Below are positions 35,735-47,897 of a stretch of DNA of 64,000 bases, in pieces. A program made the position numbers and the translations under genes. Location of the stretch: positions 88,950,257 through 89,014,256 of the forward strand of contig NC_135498.1 in the NCBI RefSeq assembly GCF_052857255.1, given 5' to 3'. The first letter of the stretch is position 1. Each line of letters begins with the position of its first letter. The stretch comes from Amblyomma americanum (lineage: Eukaryota > Arthropoda > Arachnida > Ixodida > Ixodidae). The notes under the pieces are model-generated. The model was given only the letters and a program-made list of their open reading frames with translations, did not search any database and was not told the origin of the DNA.

Positions 35735-37020
35735 CAACACACAACACAATGAAACCACCACCGAAACACATACCCTGGTCGCACGCCAAGCTCACCACTG
35801 GGAGGCTTATCACAGCCTCCTCAGTCAAGATCACGCGTGCCTTCCTTGACCGCCTACTTTGGCCCCCTGCGATGATTCTGCTCCGATCATCTTGTACACG
35901 GACGCCAGCCAAGATGGTCTCGGAGCTGTCGTTTTGCGGGAAGACGAGTCTAGGGACCCGCGTGTCCAAGCTTGCTTGTGGCATGTGCCAACTCTGGGAT
36001 GTTGAGCGGCGCCGGCACTTGTCTCAGCTCGAGTGCCTCTCCGTTGTCTGGGCGATTCCGACCTTACCTATACAGTCGCCCCTTTACAGCAGTGACGGAC
36101 AACTGCGCTCTGACTTGGTTGCAATCCTTCACGCATATGAATGCGAAGTTCAACAATTTCACCACCGTGGCTCCGCCTATCAGGACTCCATTTTCATTCG
36201 CGCCATCCTTTATCAGTAACGCCTTTGACGGACCTGCAGACAGCGCAGCCTGACGACCCCCACATCATGGCTGCCATAGTCCACTCCCTCACCATCGGTG
36301 CTTTGACATGCAACCGCAAGCTGCGCAGCGCCTATCGATTATCGGACGGTCTCTTGTACCATGTAAAACGGCTGCGTGGTCGGCCCTCCATGTGGTTGCC
36401 GTTGGTCCCGGCAACTCTGCGGTGTCATGTTTTGCGCAGATTGCACGATGCTCCCACGGCCGGCCACCGGGGTCGCGATAATTTTCACGCTCGTTTCGGG
36501 GCGCTATTGGTGGCCTGATATGGTTCGTGATGTCCGAGAACACGGGGTGTCGTGCCAGACGTACCCGTACCGGAACCTCTCTGCCGTCAACCCCAAGCCG
36601 CTTTCCAAATGATCAGGCTAGACCATTTGGGCCAGCTTCCCAAGGCAAGCGCAGACAATAGGTATGTCTTGGCTCCCACTGACCGCTTCTCTAATTGGGC
36701 TCTAGCCCTACCTGTCCAGGAAACATCATTTTGTCACGCCGTCTTGTTTGTCGAGCAGCATCTCGTTTTGCAGCACAACGTGCCTCGACGTCTCATCGCG
36801 GACCGTGGGAACTGCTTCATGTCTCGAGAATTTGCGACAGCGCTCCGCTGTGTGAGCATTCGGCACTCTACCACCTCCGTCAACCGTCCCCAGTGCAACC
36901 GACTCGTTGGTCGTGTCAACTGTACCCTGAATGATATCCTGGCGGCGTACGTAGCTCCTTCCCAGGCCAACAGAGATCGCAGTGCGCACGGAACTGCACG
37001 GCACAATTCGCAACCCTGAA
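35735..37020 (+). pseudogene. Decayed Ty3/gypsy pol fragment (RNase H to integrase)
   Basis: RNase H begins with ILYTDASQDGLGAVV in one frame (about 35895) and continues with VTDNCALTWLQSF (about 36095). The integrase zinc region is recognisable by LRRLHDAPTAGHRGRDNF (about 36435), and the catalytic core by LDHLGQLPKASADNRYV, LIADRGNCFMSREF and RVNCTLNDILAAYV (36610-36950). Many frameshifts and stops. RT and protease are missing. It starts exactly where copy B ends. The family differs from the neighbour at 39660. Confidence 0.8.
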
Positions 37021-37039
37021 ACAGCGTTTTTGTCACTGA

Positions 37040-38470
37040 CAGATAAGCATGAAACTAAAAATTACTTTGCGACTTTGGTTGTAATAGGAGGTCTCGAGAT
37101 ATAGATGGTTTCCAGGTGCAACCCTTTAACTATGTCACTGATATTATCAGCGAAATATTTGAGTACCATTCAATCACTGCCTATAAAGTGGAGTGTTTCT
37201 AAAACAGATGCAAATAGCTAGAGTCTCTAATATATATAAAAGTGGTGACAGAAATGACCTCTCTGACTATAGTCCTATATCAATACTTCCCGTCTTAAAA
37301 TGTTGGAAAAAGGTTATATTTAAATGTATTGCTAGCTTTATTAAAAACATAACCTAATAACTGAATGCCAGCATGGTTTCAGAGAAGGCAGATCGATGGA
37401 GAGCGGCCTTTTTTTTACAGAAAGAATTGATACTAAATTCATTTGAAAACAGAGAGCTTATTCTTGGCATATTTGTAGAATTCTCAAAAGCGTTCGACCA
37501 TATTATCTATGAGACTTTAATAGCCAAGCTAGACATATTCTGTTTTCGGGGCGTCTTAGTTCAATTATTTCGATCTTTCTAAACCTTTCGTTGTCAGCAG
37601 GTCAGCAGGTCAAAATTGACTATCAGCTTTTCGATATACAGGCTGTACGAGCTGGTGTCTCTCAAGGCAGAATATTGGGTCCGCTGTCATTTTATCTTTA
37701 CATAACTGACATTACAATCTAGATAACAAATGCACATTTATAACGTGTGCTGATAAGCTGCCTTTTTTTAAAATTAACTCATATATAGGATATCTTTCGG
37801 CAAGCAAATCAGTGTTTGCATTTTCTTCATAACTGGAGAGCCATTAATTCCTTGAATATCAATACTCAGAAAACCAAAGCAATAATTTTCCGTCCCAGAA
37901 AAAGGATAACTGATTATCTGGGATTTTCACTGCGCCTAGGGTCAACTAAAAATTAGCTTGTTTCGGAATTCAAAAGCCTTGGAGTGTATTTCAACAAAAA
38001 TTTATCATGAAATAAACATATAGACGATACGATAAAAATAGCAAAGGTAGTGGGTATCTTGTCTAGACTTCGGTATTTTTTCCACGCTGTGTGAAAACAA
38101 TCATCTTTCAGCTTCTTTTTCCTTCTGTTATAGGCTCCTGTTTTTTACTGCAAACATTACAAAATTACTTAAATGAGTACATAGGATGATTGTCAACTTT
38201 TCACGAGACGAACCTAAAGAAGCCATTTTTCATTATATGAATATCATTCCTATCCTGCAGCTATACAAACATACCTCCTTAAGGCGCTACAGGACTACAT
38301 CTGCAAACGCAGTCAAATATTTCAAGGGAATGTACACACTTGAACACAAGTCCCACAATTACTTTACGTGGATAAAAAATAATTTCATCAATCTGCAAAC
38401 CTGAACCAATTTCATACGACAGAGCATTAATTACAACGGCCCACTTTCTCTAAGCAATTTTATTTGACAC
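37040..38470 (+). pseudogene. Decayed non-LTR RT fragment
   Basis: RT landmarks scattered over frames: QHGFREGRSMESG near 37372, ILGIFVEFSKAFDHIIYETL (37458-37520), VRAGVSQGRILGPLSFYLY (37645-37700), INTQKTKAIIFRPRKR (37860-37910) and a KSLGVYFNKNLS block. This is the order of a jockey/CR1-like LINE RT, without a detectable RNase H domain. The YADD box is not readable (AHL.RVLIS). AT-rich and ancient; nonfunctional. Confidence 0.65.
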
Positions 38471-38617
38471 TGCACAGATCATTCATTTTTTGCAAGTTTA
38501 TGAAACTGTTATTCCTGTAATAACGTTTTCAAAACTGTGCGTATGAATTTGTTTCTAGCCGTAATTGTACTTTATTCAACATTATGGGGAGGTACAGTTT
38601 CGCTGTGTAGTTGTTTC

Positions 38618-38643
38618 TGATATATATATATATATATATATAT
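38618..38643. repeat. Short (TA)n tract
   Basis: Simple dinucleotide run between the RT fragment and a second partial copy of its upstream sequence. Confidence 0.8.
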
Positions 38644-38649
38644 CCAAAA

Positions 38650-38790
38650 ACCACTTTGCAACCATTTGTAATAGCAGGTTTAGTGATATAGATGGTTTCC
38701 AGGTGCCACCCTTTAACTATGTCATTGATATTATGAGCAAAGTATTTGAGTACCATTCAATACCTGCCTTGAAAATGGAGCCATATATAA
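38650..38790 (+). repeat. Second copy of LINE upstream segment
   Basis: The block gatatagatggtttccaggtg ... atttgagtaccattcaat matches 37085-37195. It is a separate fragment of the same decayed LINE family. 38791-39244 is unassigned apart from a run of 17 C at 39103-39119. Confidence 0.55.
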
Positions 38791-39240
38791 ATATATATGG
38801 CTCTGAACATTGCCAGGATAGTTCGGTGCCCAACTAAACTTTCACGTCTTCACTATGTGTAGATGACTAGAGCGCACCAAACTACGTGCGAGCGAAGGAC
38901 CTAAACACAGAATGCCTCATCATGAACCTGGAAGGCGTCGATCCTTCCTCACTAAATGCAACGACATAACGGGACCATCGTGGAAAGTAAGTCGACGCCC
39001 TGATGCAGTGGAGCCTGTGTCTATTGCGCTGGGACGCATCACCTAAGGCGGCCGTGCCCACCGCTTACCTCCGCGGATCGCAATGGCCTTACGCTGGTCT
39101 TACCCCCCCCCCCCCCCCCTATCCAGCTGTTGAAAGATATTACAAAGAAGACACAGCGCGGAAGAGACCAAAATGAATTGCTGCCGGTCAGGTTTTTTCT
39201 GGGGTGCTACATCCTGGATGATTTCTGCTGAGCGGGCCGT

Positions 39241-39244
<4 letters not shown>

Positions 39245-39321
<77 letters not shown>

Positions 39322-39569
39322 AAGGAAGCGAACAGTCAGCGAAACCAAGGTGCATAGGCGAACGTTTCTATTTTTATAATTGAATTGCTCATACGGGAGA
39401 ATAATATTTCAAATATTCTGTCGCCTAAAGGAAACTAATTATTAAGCAGGAGAAAAAAAAACCATGCCGCCGGTGGGACATGGTTGTTTTTTTTGCTGCT
39501 TTATAGTAAATGTTCTTTAAGCGACAGGTTTCGGTGACTGTTCGCTTCCTTCGCATGTGTATCAAACGA

Positions 39570-39618
<49 letters not shown>

Positions 39619-39660
39619 CCACACACACACACACACACGCACGCACACACGCACACACAT
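39245..39660. repeat. Head-to-head SINE-2 fragments between (TA)n tails
   Basis: A (TA)n tract at 39245-39319 is followed by an antisense SINE-2 body (caaaggaagcgaacagtcag to accatgccgccggtggg, to 39478), then a sense body (catggttgtttttttt to gtgactgttcgcttccttcg) and another (TA)n (39573-39616) with a (CA)n run (39618-39658). Both tRNA heads are missing at the junction. Confidence 0.7.
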
Positions 39661-41935
39661 ATATCCTCTACCCCGAATCGACGACGCACTGGATTGCTTG
39701 CAGGGAGCGGAATATTTTTCATATCTCGACTTACTCTACGGCTACTAGCAAGTGCCGATGGCTGCCGCTGACCGGCCGAAAATTATCACCCCAGATGGCT
39801 TGTATGAATTCAATTTGATGCCATTCGGCCTCTGCACTGCTCCAGCTACATTCGAGAGAATGATGGATAATATTCTCAGCGGCCTCAAATGAGAAACTTG
39901 CCTAGGTTACCTGGATGACATTGTCGTTTTTTCCGAAGATTTTCCTTCCCATCTGCAGCGCCTCCAGCGCGTACTAACGTGCCTTACTGACGCCGGGCTA
40001 CAGCTCAACTTGAGGAAATGTTGCTTCGGTGCTGCGCAGCTGAAATTATTAGGCCATGTCATCTCCAAGGACGGCGTTCATCCTGACCCTCCCAAGTTTG
40101 CGCCGACGCTGACTTCCCCAAAACGACCACCCTAAAAGAACTTCGCAGTTTTATAGGATTGTGCTCCTATTTTCGCCGCTTCATCCGCAATTTCGCCTGT
40201 ATCATTTCCCCTTTAACGCAGCTTCTTACCGGCAGCCCAAACCTCTCGCCTTGGTGACCAGCCTGCGATACAGCGTTCAGCACTTTACGTCGCTTGCTGG
40301 TCTCTCCCCCCATCCTTAGCCATTTTGATCCCGCCTGTCCGACAGAAATTCACACTGATGCGAGCGGTGTGGGCTTGGGCGCAGTTCTTGCCCAGCGAAA
40401 GCCTCGGAATAAGGAATATGTTGTCGCTTACGCCAGCCGCGCCCTCATCAAGGCGGAATCGAACTAATCTGTCACAGAAAAAGAATGCCTTGCCATCCTT
40501 TGGGCGATTGCCAAGTTCCGACCTTACATTTACGGCCGCCCTTCTATGTCGTCACAGACCATCATGCCCTCTGCTGGCTATCCTCCCTCAAAGATCTTTC
40601 AGGCCGACTCGCCCGCTGGGCTTTACGTCTCCAAGAGTTTGATATTCACGTCATTTATCGCCCTGGCCAGAAGCACTCGGACGCCGACGCCCTTTCTCGA
40701 TCACCGCTCCCGTGCGATTCACCCTCTGCCCTCGTCTGTGCCTACGATTTCTCGCCGTTCGACGTCCGTGATATGCTCTCCGAACAACTGAACGATCCAT
40801 GGATCACCTCGCAGCTCACCTTCCTGAACAATTCCTCGCCGCATTCTTCGTCCCGGACCCTTCGCCGCCAAGCCCACGACTTCGCCGTTCGTGATGGCAT
40901 CCTATACCGAAGTAACTACCTCTCCGACGGGCAGAAGTGGCTGTTGGTGATCCCTCGACACCTCCGTGCTGCCATCTGCTCCTCTTTCTACACCCGCCAC
41001 GGTGGCTCAGTGGTTAGGGCGCTCGACTACTGATCCGGAGTTCCCGGGTTCGAACCCGACCGCGGCGGCTGCGTTTTTATGGAGGAAAAACGCTAAAGCG
41101 CCCGTGTGCTGTGCGATGTCAATGCACGTTAAAGATCCCCAGGTGGTCGAAATTATTCCGGAGCCCTCCACTACGGCACCTGTTCTTCCTTTCTTCTTTC
41201 ATTCCCTCCTTTATCCCATCCCTTACGGCGCGGTTCAGGTGTCCAACGATATATGAGACAGATACTGCGCCATTTGCTTTCACCCAAAACCAATTATTAT
41301 TATTATTACTCTTTCTACGCCCCTCCACAATGCGGTCACGCTGGTGTACTGAAAACGTATGCTCCCCTTCGTCTGCGATATTACTGGCGAGGTATGTACC
41401 GCTACATACGTCATTACATTCGGTCGTGCACCGCCTGCCAACATCGCAAGAAACCTACTCACCCCACCGCCGCTTTTTTGCAGCCGTTACATTGCCCTGG
41501 CCGTCCCTTTGACTGCGTCGGCACTGATCTTTATGAACCGCTTCCAAATACATCGGCTAACAACCGCTGGGTCTTCGTGGCCGTTGACCACCTAACACGT
41601 TGCGTTGAAACGTCGGCTCTCAAATCTGCTACCGCAAATGATGTCGCTCACTTCATTCTACACATTGTTGTTCTTCGTCACGGCGCCCCTAAAGAACTGC
41701 TAAGTGACCGCGGCCGTGTTTTTCTCTCGGACGCCGTCGAGGCCTTTCTAAAGCATTGCCAAATCGTTCGTCGCTGCACCAGCGCTTATCACTCCCAGAC
41801 TAACGGCATGACTGAGCGGTTCAACCGGACACAAAGTGACATGCTCGCCATGTACGTTGACACCGCCCATACCAACTGGAACCAAGTGCTCCCTGTCGCC
41901 ACGTACGCGTATAGTACGGCTCGTGGGTATTTATC
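39661..41935 (+). pseudogene. Ty3/gypsy pol fragment (RT, RNase H, integrase)
   Basis: RT starts at PRIDDALDCLQGAEYFSYLDL and continues with LYEFNLMPFGLCTAPATFER and the catalytic LGYLDDIVVFSEDF (39900-39940), followed by [14 protein letters not shown]. RNase H spans about 40320-40700 (frame changes; ends with [12 protein letters not shown]). The integrase N-terminal zinc region is interrupted by a SINE (40992-41308) and resumes with CTACQHRKKPTHP. The catalytic core has VGTDLYEPLPNTSANNRWV, LLSDRGRVF and SAYHSQTNGMTERFNRTQS. It stops at 41935, losing the integrase C-terminus. Several stops and frameshifts; no LTR found. Inactive. Confidence 0.88.
40992..41308 (+). mobile_element. Full-length Ruka-like SINE in gypsy integrase
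   Basis: Complete head (cacggtggctcagtggttagg), body and ttattattattatta tail. Direct repeats ctctttctac at 40982-40991 and 41309-41318 form the target-site duplication; removing the insert joins the integrase frame (SSFY continues as SFYAPPQCGH). Confidence 0.93.
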
Positions 41936-42045
41936 ATTTTGCGTGTAAGCGAACCTTGAGAGTGTTCACCAGCGCCACCCTCGTCCATAGCGGTGAACGT
42001 AGCACGTCCTGTAATACCGCAAGTGTGACGTAGAACGTCATCTAT
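41927..42045. repeat. Repeat unit flanking SINE-2, first copy
   Basis: ctcgtgggtatttatcat ... gagagtgttcaccagcgcc ... cgtagcacgtcctgtaat matches 42573-42690 in the same orientation. The first copy joins directly onto the truncated gypsy pol. Confidence 0.6.
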
Positions 42046-42141
42046 TGGCGAGGGCAGAAACTGTGCGAGAGCCCTCTTATGCTACCTATGGCATCAAGAC
42101 TGCCACAACCGAGACCCCCGTTAAGCTATTAGCAGACAAAC

Positions 42142-42298
42142 AAAATGAAATGAGGGGCTCGTTTGACAAACATATTAAGGAAACCAACAGTCACCGAAAA
42201 CCCAGGTGCATAGGGGAATTTTTTCTATTTTTTAATTTCTAGTGCCAATCAATTGCCTTTAAAGAAAATTATTTTTAAACCAGCAGAAAAAACAACCA
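42142..42298 (-). mobile_element. SINE-2 fragment
   Basis: Antisense body (gaaaccaacagtcaccgaaa ... agaaaattatttttaaacca gcagaaaaaacaacc region) without tRNA head; about 80% like the next copy by eye. Confidence 0.55.
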
Positions 42299-42305
42299 GG
42301 CAAGG

Positions 42306-42560
42306 TAAAGGAAACGAGGGGCTCGTTTGACAAACATATGAAGGCAACAGTCCCCGAAGCCAACGTGCGCAAAGGAATGTTTCTATTGTTTTTTATTTTT
42401 TAATTATTATTTTTTAATACTTTGACTAATCTGTCGCTTAAAGAAAATTACTGATAAAGCAGCAGAAAAAGCAACCATGCCGGCGGTGGGATCCGAACTC
42501 GCGACCTCCAAATATCGTGTCCGGTGCTCTACCAGCTGAGCTACGGCGACGGCTGTCCAA
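42306..42560 (-). mobile_element. SINE-2 with tRNA-like head
   Basis: Minus strand: head with box A (tagctcagctggt, 42531-42543) and box B (gagttcggatccc, 42488-42500), followed by a body that includes gcatggttgctttttctgctg and ctttaagcgacag. The anticodon stem is poor and lacks U33, so it is a SINE head and not a tRNA gene. Confidence 0.7.
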
Positions 42561-42572
42561 TCTGCTGCTCTC

Positions 42573-42690
42573 GTGGGCATTTATGCTTATTGCCTGTAAA
42601 AGAATCTGAGAGTGTTCATCAGTGCCACCCTCTTCTATAGTGGTGGACGTAGCACGTCCTGTATCACCGCGATTGTGACGTAGATCGTTA
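42573..42690. repeat. Repeat unit flanking SINE-2, second copy
   Basis: Second copy of 41927-42045 (ctatagtggtggacgtagca, cgtcctgtatcaccgcgatt). Confidence 0.6.
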
Positions 42691-42699
42691 TAGATGAGG

Positions 42700-45600
42700 G
42701 TGAAGAGGGTGAGGTGAAAGTGTTTACACTACTAATTTAGCACTGATCGATCCAGTCTAAGTGTAAAAAATACATACATCACCCTATGCTTGACGTGGTT
42801 TCAGCGACTGTTGACTTCCTTGAAAGGTTGATTAACAATGAGAAGTTCGATTTTAGAGTTCTAATGAACTTTCTGTGTATAGGAAGTGCTTCTCTTCATG
42901 GGGCAAACAACTTTTCTGACTTGCAAGAAAGCGCTTTTGTTATCAATCATTTTATTTTGTGCTTGCTACAACTAAGCGATATTGAAACATGTTAACTGTG
43001 CAAGTTTTAAATTGCTCAGTGATTCTATTGTTGCCTTGTTTCGTATTGCTATGCGAATGGCTGAGGGTAGATTTCAGCCAGCGATTTAGGACCACATTTA
43101 AGAAATAGAAGCCGGCCGTATGTGATGGTTTCTTCAAGTGCCAGAAATAGTGTGCTTCACATTCGATGTAATATCCCTTTCTTTGTTTTCGCTTGTGCGA
43201 GTATTTTGCGTGTCTTGCAAGGCAAAGATACGTGAAAATACAACAATGATGCGCATACGATTGCAGGCAGACATCTGCCTCAAGCGGCCCGTATTTCGTC
43301 TTCTGTTTTTCCGCAATTATTTTTCTTTGCGTTGCAGCATTAATTCTGAGCGTAGATTCAAATGAACATTAAGAATATTTTGCTCAATACACCAGAAAGC
43401 CGCAAAGTCCAATGTATGCGCCACTGCGTTCGTTAAATTTTGAATCGACTTTTTTACAATATCCCTTTATACTTGCGTGCAGTCTTCCAGGAGTTATGGC
43501 TTGTGGATTTTCATACAGTTTAGGAGTCAGAAAAGATATTCTTGAATGAGCTGACTTCGCCTTCTAGAGTGTTAATGCGAAAGCACCATTCCGATGGGCA
43601 AGCCCCGAGCAAGATGCTGCGATATTTGTAAGTTTGTAGGCAGTGAAATAAACAAATAAACATAAACCAAATAAATATTGGAGCGACTCGGATTGGAACC
43701 CATGGCGCCGCGAACAGATCAGATTCACTTGACACTGCGCGAGAGCTCTAAGCTATCGCCGCAGCCGACCTCGCCTCCTGCTAAACCAGAACACACTCTC
43801 GCGCTGTGTATTGCACATCGTCTTCTCCTTAACTAATACTACTATAAAACGAAGGTTTGCGCTTTTATCTATGGGGCGGTAGTGACAGAGATGTGCGCTC
43901 CGTGTTTGGCGTGGACAACGTTGTGGCAGAAACAAGGCACAAAAGCAATAAGCTTCGGCGTTGACAGCATTGCTGCAGAAACGCGGTACTGGAGCACTGG
44001 AGCATAAGCCACCGGCGTGCATCGGGCAAATTGGCATTGACGATGGAAAAGTTGATTTTGCGCATGCCTGGCTCGCTTTGTCACTGGATAACTCAATCGC
44101 GCTTCCAGGTACCCGGATGTAGTGTCCTCATGCAAAAAAAAATTGTGCTTTCGCAGAATATTTCGTGCTTAGCAATGCTAAACCGCCAGCCATTTTTCCC
44201 TCTCAGTACGTCTCTTGGAATTCTAATAAGCATTAAAATATTTGTTGGCCTTCCTAAAATATTGTTTTTAAAATATTTTATACTCATTCTAGCTCTAAAA
44301 AAGAGACTTTCTGACCGCGCTGTTCACAAGAAAGCTTTAAGAACTCTGCCGTGGGATAGCGCACAGAAAGAAACGTCACAGTGGGAAAACAAATCGTCCC
44401 TTTCTCCGCCCAATGGTTAGTATCCCAAGGGCGAGCAAGTGACAACGAACGGCTTTCTAGAAAAGTATTGTTCCGCTTCCACAATAACTGCGTGGAAATA
44501 CGGGACAATGCATTACTTTTTCGCTGGATGTATGTTTCACCAAAGAACAGTGGGCGACTGCGGTAACCAGCTCGGAACCTGAAGTTCAGAGGCTGGTGGT
44601 GAATTGGGCACTGGAGGTCTCCTGCAGGCACGAAGTCGCGGCCATCGCCTGAAGACTGGACTCAACACCACATCCACGGCGTTGACAACGCAATCTTTTT
44701 GGTTCAATTAAGTTTTCAATGAATGAAAAAATGTTTCACCATGACGTTTAGGAAGTGCTAATTTAGTTTGTAGTGGTTAAGGTTTGTACTGTTTTTTTTG
44801 CTCCCTTCTTCAGATATTGTATTAGATTAAGAATCTAAGACATAATAATACTGCCCTGCAATAGCCCCGCAGGTTTACCGGGTGACATTCGCGGATGGAC
44901 TGAGGAGGACGCCATTATACTCTTTAATTTTTAATTTTAGTCCCGTACGACGGTTTACGCATTTCGTGAGCCAACCATTGAGAAGCTTATCGTGCTGTGA
45001 GACGGTTACTGAAAAAGCGTGCGCTAAGATCTGGATTTCGTTTCTGGCTACCCCACCTCTTAGCTATGCACTACGCAACTAGATCCAGATCTTACGTACT
45101 GCGAAATTCCAACAAAGGAGCTAATACTGGTGTCGACAGTGATGTAGTGATCGCCCCAGGGTTGCTTTGCGAGCACGAGTGGCCGTTCTTACGTGCGTTA
45201 GTGGTAGCTGGCTTATTGTTCCAACTCTTGACATCAATATTGTTTCGACATAATAGCCAATAGTTACTGCATTGAATTTTCAGAAAACTTTTTAAGCCGC
45301 AGTACTCAGGCAGCCGTTGTCTGGTTGAGCGGTGTCGGTGTTCGCCTGCAACCAGGAGAGAGAACGGGAAGCAAAGATGAAAGTACAACCAGATCGATGA
45401 GATCGAGCGAGGAGCGGAGCGGGGAATGAAAGAAGCTACAGCGAAGAGAACGTGAAGAGGAGAGCGAAGAAGGCGGGTAGGGCGGAAGCAGTACAAGGAA
45501 GCTGGAGGAGGAGGGCACTGCGTGAGCACGGAGCAGGTGAGACCGTCAGAGTAACATCGGGCTCTCTGTGTGCCTGCTGCAGCCTAAAGCGTTGCCCGAG

Positions 45601-47897
45601 CAAGGGCTCAGCTCCGGCGGCGTCAAGATCCCTACCCTTGTGCGCTCGACAGAAGCCGAGGCCAACAACCGCCGCCGCTCCGCGCTTCGTGTTCAGTCTC
45701 CTATCACCTATGGTTCAAAATACCTCAGCTGCTGCACTAAACGGTCGCATTACCGGGTAGTGAAATGGATGGTTAGTTCTACATATTTTTATTCAATCTG
45801 GATGAAAAATATATGTGGTCAGAAATCCCAAACATATAGCGCATGCAGCCTACTGCCCAGGTGTTCAGAAATTTAGCCGATTCTTCGAAAGCCATGTTTT
45901 ATCATGAAGGAAAGCAACCCTCCCACATTTTCCAACTATTGTGGACAATCCAGATGCTCATATAAAAACTGCTATTTTACTTAAACCACATTGGTCTCAC
46001 CGCTGATCTTATACGAAACAAAAACATATAGAGGAGTGTTGTCCATTTTTTAGGTAGTCGATGTGTACTGCAATAACACAATCTATCAAAAAAAGATCTG
46101 GCTGTTTCCACCATGTACGCAGCTCAAACAACTCCAAAGTCAACTACGAAGAATGCTTGCAGAGCATTAAACAGTCGTTGTTTTTGCCCATGATGCAAAC
46201 TACCTAGGTGCAGTACATGCGAGAAGCATTGTATGAGAGCATGCTTAACACTTCGCTATTCTCGCATATTGAGAGGAAAAAGTCTTTTGGCAGCGAACAT
46301 AGCCTACGGAAGTTCGTACCATTTTAAATCAGAATGACAGCCTAGGCTACCCCGCACAAGTTCTTATAGAGGATGCTTTAACGAAAATGGCAGCTGTAAG
46401 ACGATGTCTTCGGCCCTCGTTCATGGGGAATGAATAACTAAACCAGTCATAGTGCAGAAAAGCGTGTTGAAATGAAACCTCCATAACTGCAACCTGAGCT
46501 TTCAGTTCAAAGGCCACGGGAGAAAACGGATGAGGCTTCACTTTCACTGCGAAAGGGCACTAAGAATTTCACGATTCATTGTGTTCGTATCCTTCACTGA
46601 GAACAAAGATAGGTTCAACTTTCCTTTCAACAGTTCTGCAATTTGAAAAACCGCATAGTGCAATTACTAAAAGACAACACAGATAGGATCCATTTTCCGT
46701 TGACTGGTTGGAAAGCCTTAGGAGGTTTCAGATGGCAATATAAAATCAAATCGCCGTAACCTGCCAGCAGTGATGGCGGCAGCGATGCACACAGCAAGTG
46801 AGAAGCCACTAGGGTAGCTGATATATCCCTTAGGATGTGGCCACCTGATGATCCCCTTACACCTGTTCTAAATAAATAACTTGTCATCGTCCTTGTCTTC
46901 ATTTGTTCGGGAATTATTCTTATAACACTAAATACGATTTGAGAAAGAAATGCGCCCGAGATCAGGTGTTTTGAACTGCATTACAGCATGAGTAATAATT
47001 GAAAACCCTGTTGTCCTTACATGATTGCCATTGTTAACCATAATGAAGCATGGCTCGCCTACTTGTGTATTGGTCGCAGGGGAGTCCATGTGACTTTCTT
47101 TACATATAAAGGAGGTAAATATTTAGATAAAAATCACTACAGTGTGATCGAACGCACTCTTTCGACTTTATGTCGCTCTTAGGCCGCTCTTAGGCTTGGC
47201 GCTGAATGAAGGGAGTCGCGATGATTATTTCCGACGAGATGATGACCGGAACATTAGCTCTGTAATGTCTGAATGGCCAATTAAGTTAAAAACAATAAAA
47301 CAACTGCAATAAAATGCAATACAACCATATACTCCAAGGCTCTCGGCCGAGAGCGGTAGTATTGTAAAATAAATAAGTACTAATACAGCTTTAATGTTGC
47401 TGATTGCGTAAGCATTTCAACTTATTCAGACGTTGATTGAGTATGCTAATAAATCATTATTTTTCCTCTTTGTGTGAGACCCATAGGAAGTTCCATAGCA
47501 GCTGACATTTAAACCACATAATTTCTACGACGCCAAACAAGGTTGATAAACCTGGATGGATCCCCCAGACATACGCACCTTTACATCTGCATAAAAACAT
47601 TATCAGTCTTACTCCGATGAACCACTTTTAATTTGAGTGCCTTTAAACACAGAACGGCGGACAATTTTCATCGTTGGTTATTAAGGTTCAAATGCGAACT
47701 CTTGGTGCAGTTGGTAAAGAGAAGTATTTTGATCACCCGGCGAGAAGGAACATATAACTTAATAGAGTAAATTGCAGGCCTAATTGGTTTATAATGCGCA
47801 ATGGTGGAACCAGCGAAACAGACGCAGTACAAGAACATGGAGGCACACACACATCACCGCTGGGCTTACAACTCCAGCTTGGAGATGTAAGTACAGC
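42700..47897. other. Unassigned AT-rich DNA
   Basis: Short ORFs only, none with a recognisable domain. A tRNA-like head on the minus strand near 43685-43770 (box B relative gggttccaatccg) may be a third, decayed SINE. 45340-45740 is GC/purine-rich and could be the 5' end of a retroelement or an untranslated exon; I cannot decide. No splice-consistent coding exon was found by eye. Confidence 0.3.

Noticed and set aside
45452..45760. Basic, Ala/Arg-rich 102-codon frame as a host gene
   Set aside because: Composition follows the local GC/purine bias, a second overlapping frame of equal length exists, and there is no domain or splice support.
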